DNA of 64,000 nt from positions 853,501 to 917,500 of the forward strand of contig CALZFC010000354.1 in assembly GCA_945643635.1 (NCBI GenBank), read 5' to 3'. The translations under genes and the position numbers were made by a program. Numbering within the stretch: position 1 is the first letter of the stretch; the number at the start of each line of letters is the position of its first letter. The notes under the pieces were generated by a model, which saw only the letters and a list, made by a program, of their open reading frames with translations, was not told where the DNA came from and searched no databases. This DNA is from Allodiplogaster sudhausi. Its lineage: Eukaryota > Nematoda > Chromadorea > Rhabditida > Diplogasteridae. Below, in pieces: positions 58,350-64,000 of the stretch.

Positions 58350-59082
58350 GACGGAGAAGAAAAATCCAAGAAACCACCAACAAGCAACCAGCAATTTATC
58401 ACTGGCGCTCATGCAATAGAGAGAAAGTAAATGAATTGCGCGGGAAAACAAATAAAAAAAACTGTATAAAGAACGCAAGATTGAGAGTTCATAATTAATA
58501 AGCTGGTTTATGATGCCGAGAGGTGTTGATGTTCTTTTTTTCAGAATAATGGCTTACTAATTATGCTGCATATTAATTTAACAAGATTGTGCCAATAGGT
58601 AGAACAATTACTTGCAAATATGTATTGACATAGTATGTAAGTATTTATGTACGTGCATGTAACTCTGACACACGAATGTACAACTCTTTTTGAATAAAAC
58701 ACATCTCATATGCCTGAGGCATACGGGGAAAGAAAGAAAGGAAAAAAACAAGGTGGCTCAAACATGTTGCACTCGCTTGCCTACGTCGTATAGTGCGGAA
58801 TAAGAAAGGGAAAAGAGGACTGGCAGCGAGTGCGGATTCCAGGGGCATTGAAGCAAAAATGACCAGGCGAGTTGTTTCCCAGTGCAGTTGAGAAAGGGGG
58901 GGGGGGAGAGAGAGTCGGAGAGCGAAAGAGTGATATAGAGAAAGAGAGAGAGGGGAAGAGAGTAAGAAAGGTAGATAGAAGAGAGAGAGAGAGACAGACA
59001 GACAAAGGGAGAGAAAAGAGGAGAAGAGAGTAGGAAAGGCAGATAGAAGGAGAGAGAGAGAGAGAGAAAGAGAGAAAGAGAA

Positions 59083-59113
<31 letters not shown>

Positions 59114-59349
59114 GAGAGAAAAAGAGAGTGAACAGAGAACGAAAATCGCCAGACCGAGCCGCACACACACACAAGGAATCGCGCGTCTCCCGGGCAACTG
59201 CAGCGTCCACACGAGAGACGAGACAAGGACAGCACAGCGTCTCTTCCTTCTTCTTCTTCTCCTTCAGGCACTGCCACCACAGATGAGAATGGCCCTTGGC
59301 GCCTCCGGAAAACCTGGCAGAAAACGGCCATGACGATGGAGGAATGTGG

Positions 59350-59393
<44 letters not shown>

Positions 59394-59479
59394 AGAGAAA
59401 AATCAGAAGGTGAAATGGAGAGAGAGAAAGATGGTAATAGTTTGGCAGAGAAATAAGGAAGGACTGGAGGCGATAGAGC

Positions 59480-59529
<50 letters not shown>

Positions 59530-60146
59530 TAGAATGTGAGAGCACATTTTTGGCTGAGGAATGCGCGAGAATGCGATGTAAATACGCATGGATTCAGAGA
59601 TGAAAAGATGCAAGAAAAAAGAAAAGATATTTTGCTCGGTCGAGTCTCAGAAATCGGAGGTGAAGATGTCAACATACTACTATTTATTATCCACGCCATG
59701 ATTTCCTCGTGCTTTCAACAAGTCAGCAATCTTAAGCCTCGTGGCGAAAGGAAATTGCCACCCTGGCCGCTGTGTGGATGACAGGGTTCAATGTGGCCGT
59801 CCGGCTCTTCTAGATTGGCCTGTAACATGCCATTTTCTCCTTCCCTGCTCAATCGAAAGGAAGGGGGCCGAATATTCTTGCAGGATAAACGGGGCGATTT
59901 CTTTTCGCATGCTTATAAATTGTTTTGTCTCTAATTGGTTTTACAAGTCTAATCCAGTTTTTAGTTGGGAGGGGGGGAAGGAAAGAGTGTCTCGTTAGGG
60001 GGGCACTACATTGGAGGATGATTGTAGGATATTTCCTCCTTTTCTCCGGCTTCTCCTTCTTCACTGCCTCGGTGGTCGTAGAGTGCTTAAAAGTGGTCAG
60101 ATGTGCTGGGTCGATCTGGAGCTATTTATGTATAAGAGTAGAGAGA

Positions 60147-60213
<67 letters not shown>

Positions 60214-60275
60214 CGCGAAGACAGAGAGGGGAAAGAAAGAGAGCAGGAGTGGGAGGGTGAGATAGATGCAAAGAC

Positions 60276-60322
<47 letters not shown>

Positions 60323-60335
60323 TAGAGAGATAGTG
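57480..60335. repeat. Cluster of (GA)n tracts
   Basis: GA repeats at about 57870-58000, 58150-58345, 58900-59130, 59354-59400, 59478-59532, 60145-60235 and 60276-60330, always GA on the plus strand. Between them, minus-strand open segments near 57620-57530 and 59345-59155 could be exons (no family motif, frames uncertain). The long Ser/Leu frames on the minus strand are repeat artefacts. 57110-57480 and 58480-58700 show nothing. Confidence 0.8.
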
Positions 60336-60451
60336 GAGTGAAGCCGATTTCCTTTCGTTTCCCTCTTTTCATGATGCGTTGCAAAGTGGCTTCCGGAGAA
60401 GCCGCACATTCTGGCACGATCTACTGGAGATGGCGAGTCAAAATAAACATG

Positions 60452-60612
60452 CACACAGAGAAGAAAGTTACCGCGCTGGTAACAATTACGCGGAACAATT
60501 TGTTAACAAATCGCCACGGAGCAATATTGTTTCGCCCCGCGAACTTTTAGTTGTTCCGTTTAAAAGTTACCAGCGCGGTAACAAGTGAATGGGGCAATAT
60601 GTTCCCACCCAT
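60452..60612. mobile_element. MITE-like element with palindromic subterminal repeats
   Basis: An exact 17-bp inverted pair, GTTACCGCGCTGGTAAC at 60467-60483 and its reverse complement at 60566-60582, surrounds AACAATTTGTTAACAAATCG, itself palindromic. The left end CACACAGAGAAGAAAG reappears inverted at 63690-63708, at the end of a related element. Confidence 0.6.
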
Positions 60613-61081
60613 GAAACATAAAAGTTCGTTTGTGCTCGACCCGGCCAGGCAGTCCGCTCGCTTTATCGATTGATTTTTCTGTTGTTTTTTTTTTCGTCTG
60701 GACGTTCCAATTCAGAATTTAGGCTGGAATGTCATTGAAATGTTGCAAGTTTGACAAGTATTAAATCCTTTTTAATTGAGTCAATTCAATAACAAGAAAA
60801 CACCGTAAAACAAACAGAAAATCAAAATCAACGATGTCAACGAGGAATAAATTTCCGCAACATGCAACGAAAAATTAACTCTTAAAAGAAGAAATGCGAT
60901 TCGAAGGGAAGGAATAATGGTATTCTATAAATTTCCTTCAACTATCAATACTATTTTCAATCTCATAAACGTGAAGGTTTGACAATCATGAAGATAACAA
61001 TGGCTCGTAATGACGAGAAATGAAAAAGCAATTAAGGGCTGCTACGTGGGATTACTTCCGCTTATCTTGCGGAAAAGTCTG

Positions 61082-62030
61082 GCCGCCTCTCAAGGATGTC
61101 CACGCCGGCGAGGCGTGGACATCCTTGAGCGTGTAAGCAGAGTATCGATCCGAATGGCGACGATGTTGTCCGAGTTCGGCCGCAGTCTCCGCTCGATGAT
61201 GGAGAGAAAGACTGGCGCTCACTGGCCGCCCGCTGCACTCGCGTCCAGCCAGCTCACCGCCGTGTCCACTACAATTAGATGCACATTTTCTCCATCTTGC
61301 AGGACTTAACAATTGGTGTGAATATCAAGGTAAACTTTCTAATGGTAGGTACAAAAACCTGCGAAGATTATGAAAGCGAATAAATATTTTGAACTAAAAG
61401 AACAAACGCACAGACGGGAGAGATGGCCGACAATGTGCAGTAGTTGGGAGGGCCGGTGACTGAGCCTTCTTTCACTTCGACCATCTCAAGTAGTATATGG
61501 TATCATGATAGAGTACTGTAGCATACAGTAATAAAGTAACAAAGTAATAAAGCGAAACTAATAATTAAGTTTTTTTCTTTCTATTATATAAAAATAAGAA
61601 AGAAAGTTGATAAATCTAAGAATGAACCTTTCATCAACGGAAGTGGCTCTATCGAGGGTGGCAGGGACACTGGAGAAGGCGGCAACGGCAGTCAGCAGGT
61701 TCAGCAAGTTCAGGAGAGACTAGACATGGGAGAGGTACGCTGGGTCGACACCGAAAAGAGCCTGCAAGAAGTTGCCACTCTACTTGCTAATCTTTTAATC
61801 TACCTTCACCTTCTTGCTGCCTCATTCGTTTGAATAGCAATAACATTTAATTGGAATAAAATGAAGCATTAGAACTATTTTTTAATGAGAAACAAGAAAT
61901 GACGTTGTAGATATGGTAGAGGGAGCAGCTGGCGATGCTGTCCACTTCGATCTCGTTGCCTGGCGCAGGGAAGTCGTCGAGCTGGGCAGCGAAGTCATCA
62001 GTGTCACAGAGCAGCACGCACTCGCTCATG
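61082..62030 (-). CDS. Weakly supported minus-strand gene, function unknown
   Basis: Open segments with plausible splice sites: 62029-61905 (MSECVLLCDTDDFAAQLDDF, EIEVDSIASCSLYHIYN), about 61790-61625 (FLQALFGVDPAYLSHV, an in-frame TAG, then LLNLLNLLTAVAAF), about 61490-61420 (VEVKEGSVTGPPNYCTL) and about 61307-61130 (VHLIVVDTAVSWLD, then NSDNIVAIRIDTLL in another frame). There are hydrophobic and cysteine-bearing parts but no known domain. The stop and the frame change suggest damage or missed introns. The hairpin 61089-61129 lies at the end of the last segment. Confidence 0.35.
61089..61129. repeat. Perfect 18-bp inverted repeat, 5-nt loop
   Basis: Arms 61089-61106 and 61112-61129 are exact reverse complements (CTCAAGGATGTCCACGCC), loop GGCGA. 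Confidence 0.95.
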
Positions 62031-62994
62031 TGTTACCTGCAGAAGTAAATAGTGTCCATTGTAATCCTTTCTCTTTGATTGGTTAAGTCAGAAAAGTAAA
62101 ATATTGCCAGAAAACGTAAATTCCGTGGCAAAAGTAAGAAGCAAAAGATTAAAAATTATTGAAATTAATTCCAAATAATCTGAAGAAAAAGAATTTACAA
62201 ACCGTCGTACACTCTTCTTCCTAATCTGCGCGGGTCTCTCCTCTCCGCCACTCTCACGGAGATGCCAGCAACGCACGCGACGTGAGCGGCGACGCATACG
62301 ACACCTCGCAGCTGACAAAAACAGAAGAAACATAAGGTAGATGGCCTTTTTGATCCAAACAAAGTGTAAGTCATGTGATTGCTGTTATTTTAGATGATTT
62401 ACTGCTCATGTTTCCTGTTAACTTGTATTCTCCATCTTAAATAACACAAATGACATGGTTTACTAGTAGTTTGGAGCCAAAAGGCGATATACCGTATACA
62501 TACAGTAACCCAAGAAAATGACGAAGCTAAAACAATTAAGTAGAAAATGACTGAATAGTATCGAAAGAACGAAAGAAAGAAAGAGGGAGAGAAAGAAATG
62601 AAAGAAAGCTAACTGAATGCTTGCAAATGAAGAGAAAAAGAGGGCATAGTCTGAGTAGGGATAATAGCAACATGAAAGATAAGGAACTTGACGCGACTAC
62701 CGTACCCAGTTCAAAAAGCCTGCCTAACCTGGAGTGAGTCTCTTCGCAGGGTCAGCCAGGCGAACTCCAAAGGCTTCCGGCAGCCTCCTGTCAGTTACGG
62801 AGGGGGGAATCCGGCGAGTGAACTCGCACTCGGAACTGCCTGTACGCTGATGCGAGATCAGAAACCATCAAGAAATCGATAAACAAAATTACAATCGGCT
62901 CGCCTCCGCTAAGCGAATTATTTAGCATACATTTCTTTTTTTAAACCAGAGCTCCCCATGGTCTAAAATCCCCCTATGCACGGTTTGGGGTCGA

Positions 62995-63400
62995 TTATAA
63001 CATAATGTTTATTATTGCCCATCCCAACAAGGATAGCACCCTATGAAATAACGTTTGGTCAAAATCAAACCTGTGACTACGGGCAGATGTCGACGCGGAA
63101 CAGCTCCCGCCGACGCTGCTCGGCACCTTTCTTGTGGGACAACGAAACCTATCTGAAAGTAAAAGATAAATGCTCTGATTCATATTAAATGCGCTAGAAA
63201 ACCAAGTAAGTAAGAAAAAGACTTCAAGAACTACTTAAAATGCTCCATTTGAAAAAGATGTATAAAAAACCAACCTGAAACAAGCCAGTGCGCGGCCGAG
63301 GAACTGCTCGGCGGCCGTCTTGAATGCGAGCGTCGACAACGTCTTGCTAAACTTCGTCCGCTTGCTTCTCTCGAGACGACGAAAACTGAATGAAAGCGAA
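62995..63400 (-). CDS. Possible last two exons of an unknown minus-strand gene
   Basis: About 63395-63276 reads RRLERSKRTKFSKTLSTLAF and KTAAEQFLGRALACF with a good donor (CAGGTTGGT). The next exon begins near 63148. Its reading frame is unclear: one gives KKGAEQRRRELFRVDICP and stops at 63079-63077, another continues to 62995 with a hydrophobic end. No family recognised. Confidence 0.3.
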
Positions 63401-63539
63401 ACAAAAAATTTGGAAAACAAACGTTAATTTGACATGTAAAACTAATGCAAGCAAGAATGAATTCCCAAAAAATCATGCTACTGCATGTTTGACCATATTT
63501 CTGCGCTATTGAACTAGAGTTCGAAATTTAGATTCATCG

Positions 63540-63712
63540 GAGTGGTTAAAAAAAATTGGAACAATGGTAACTTTTCAAAGTTCGAGCACCGTTTGGAACT
63601 AATTGTTACATGGGTGGAAACATGTGTCCCGCGAACTTTTAATGTCCGAACTTTTTTCGGAACAATTGCGACCGAACTTACAAAGTCCGAACTTTTCTTC
63701 TCTGTGTGTGTA
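63540..63712. mobile_element. Relative of the 60452-60612 element
   Basis: It shares CGCGAACTTTTA, a GGTGGAAACAT-like block and the terminal TTCTTCTCTGTGTGTG with the element at 60.5 kb (inverted), with repeated GTCCGAACTTTT units. Confidence 0.5.
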
Positions 63713-63764
63713 AAGTGTGGCGACGGGTGGGAGGGAGAGGGCTTGTAGTAGGGAATATTTAAGT

Positions 63765-63798
63765 AGAGGAGAGAGAGAGTGCGAGAGCGAGAGAGTAG

Positions 63799-63850
<52 letters not shown>
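63765..63850. repeat. (GA)n tract
   Basis: GA repeat near the window end; no gene visible from 63720 to 64000. Confidence 0.85.
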
Positions 63851-63851
<1 letters not shown>

Positions 63852-64000
63852 GGGATGCCTTATTCTAGAAGCCACACATTAGCAAAGCGAAGGCGAGGAG
63901 TGCCTTGTGAGCAGATGGAATTGTAGAAATACAGATGTTAATGAATTACCTTATTAAAACATCAATTGAAAATCAAGATTGCAGTGGTAGGTCATGTGGA

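Noticed and set aside
58645..59613. A 322-residue minus-strand open frame
   Set aside because: Almost entirely Ser/Leu dipeptides from (GA)n tracts; no splice or family support.
1..64000. CRISPR arrays, operons, phage or bacterial defence systems
   Set aside because: Tandem repeats here are microsatellites, minisatellites or LTR leaders. Genes have introns and polyadenylation signals, so the DNA is eukaryotic.

Overview
This window is animal nuclear DNA. It has multi-exon genes on both strands, GT-AG introns (many only 40 to 60 bases, others hundreds of bases and full of repeats), AATAAA signals, and the families rhodopsin-like receptor, exostosin, ionotropic glutamate-type receptor, Kunitz and RING finger. 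The compact genes and several divergent seven-helix receptors suggest a nematode or another ecdysozoan, but nothing I can read fixes the species. All gene models were made by eye from splice signals, phase and family motifs, so exon edges may be off by some codons.

Layout. 1-5.7 kb: a plus-strand peptide-type GPCR (1670-4992). 6.5-13.4 kb: a plus-strand gene of about 22 exons with an internal exon duplication and a C-terminal RING-H2. 13.7-19.6 kb: a second, diverged copy of the GPCR with two lost splice acceptors. 19.7 kb: a tRNA-like Pol III unit. 21.2-24.3 kb: minus-strand exostosin (EXTL3/RIB-2 type) with an in-frame stop; a BEL/Pao LTR retrotransposon (24.4-32.2 kb) starts right upstream of its first visible exon. 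A second, short LTR element lies inside the Pao element. 32.3-42 kb: minus-strand paralogous gene pairs of unknown function, both pairs damaged, plus an orphan Kunitz exon. 42.3-44.3 kb: minus-strand chemoreceptor-like 7TM gene. 45-45.8 kb: receptor fragment. 46.4-47.5 kb: minus-strand acidic protein. 48.6-49.7 kb: small lysine-rich membrane protein. 50.5-53.3 kb: plus-strand divergent iGluR/IR-like receptor. 54.2-57 kb: minus-strand coiled-coil acidic protein. 57-63.9 kb: (GA)n-rich DNA with two weakly supported minus-strand genes.

Across the window lie short DNA elements ending in TTAA (piggyBac-like MITEs), a fold-back element with a hAT-like MITE nested in it, and many (GA)n tracts, nearly always GA on the plus strand. 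The main themes are sensory and neural receptors evolving by duplication and decay, and small transposons landing in their introns, in one case apparently at a splice acceptor. I did not find a clearly new multi-gene system. The most unusual items are the nested fold-back/hAT insertion, the MITE at the receptor TM1 exon, and the composite Pao element.
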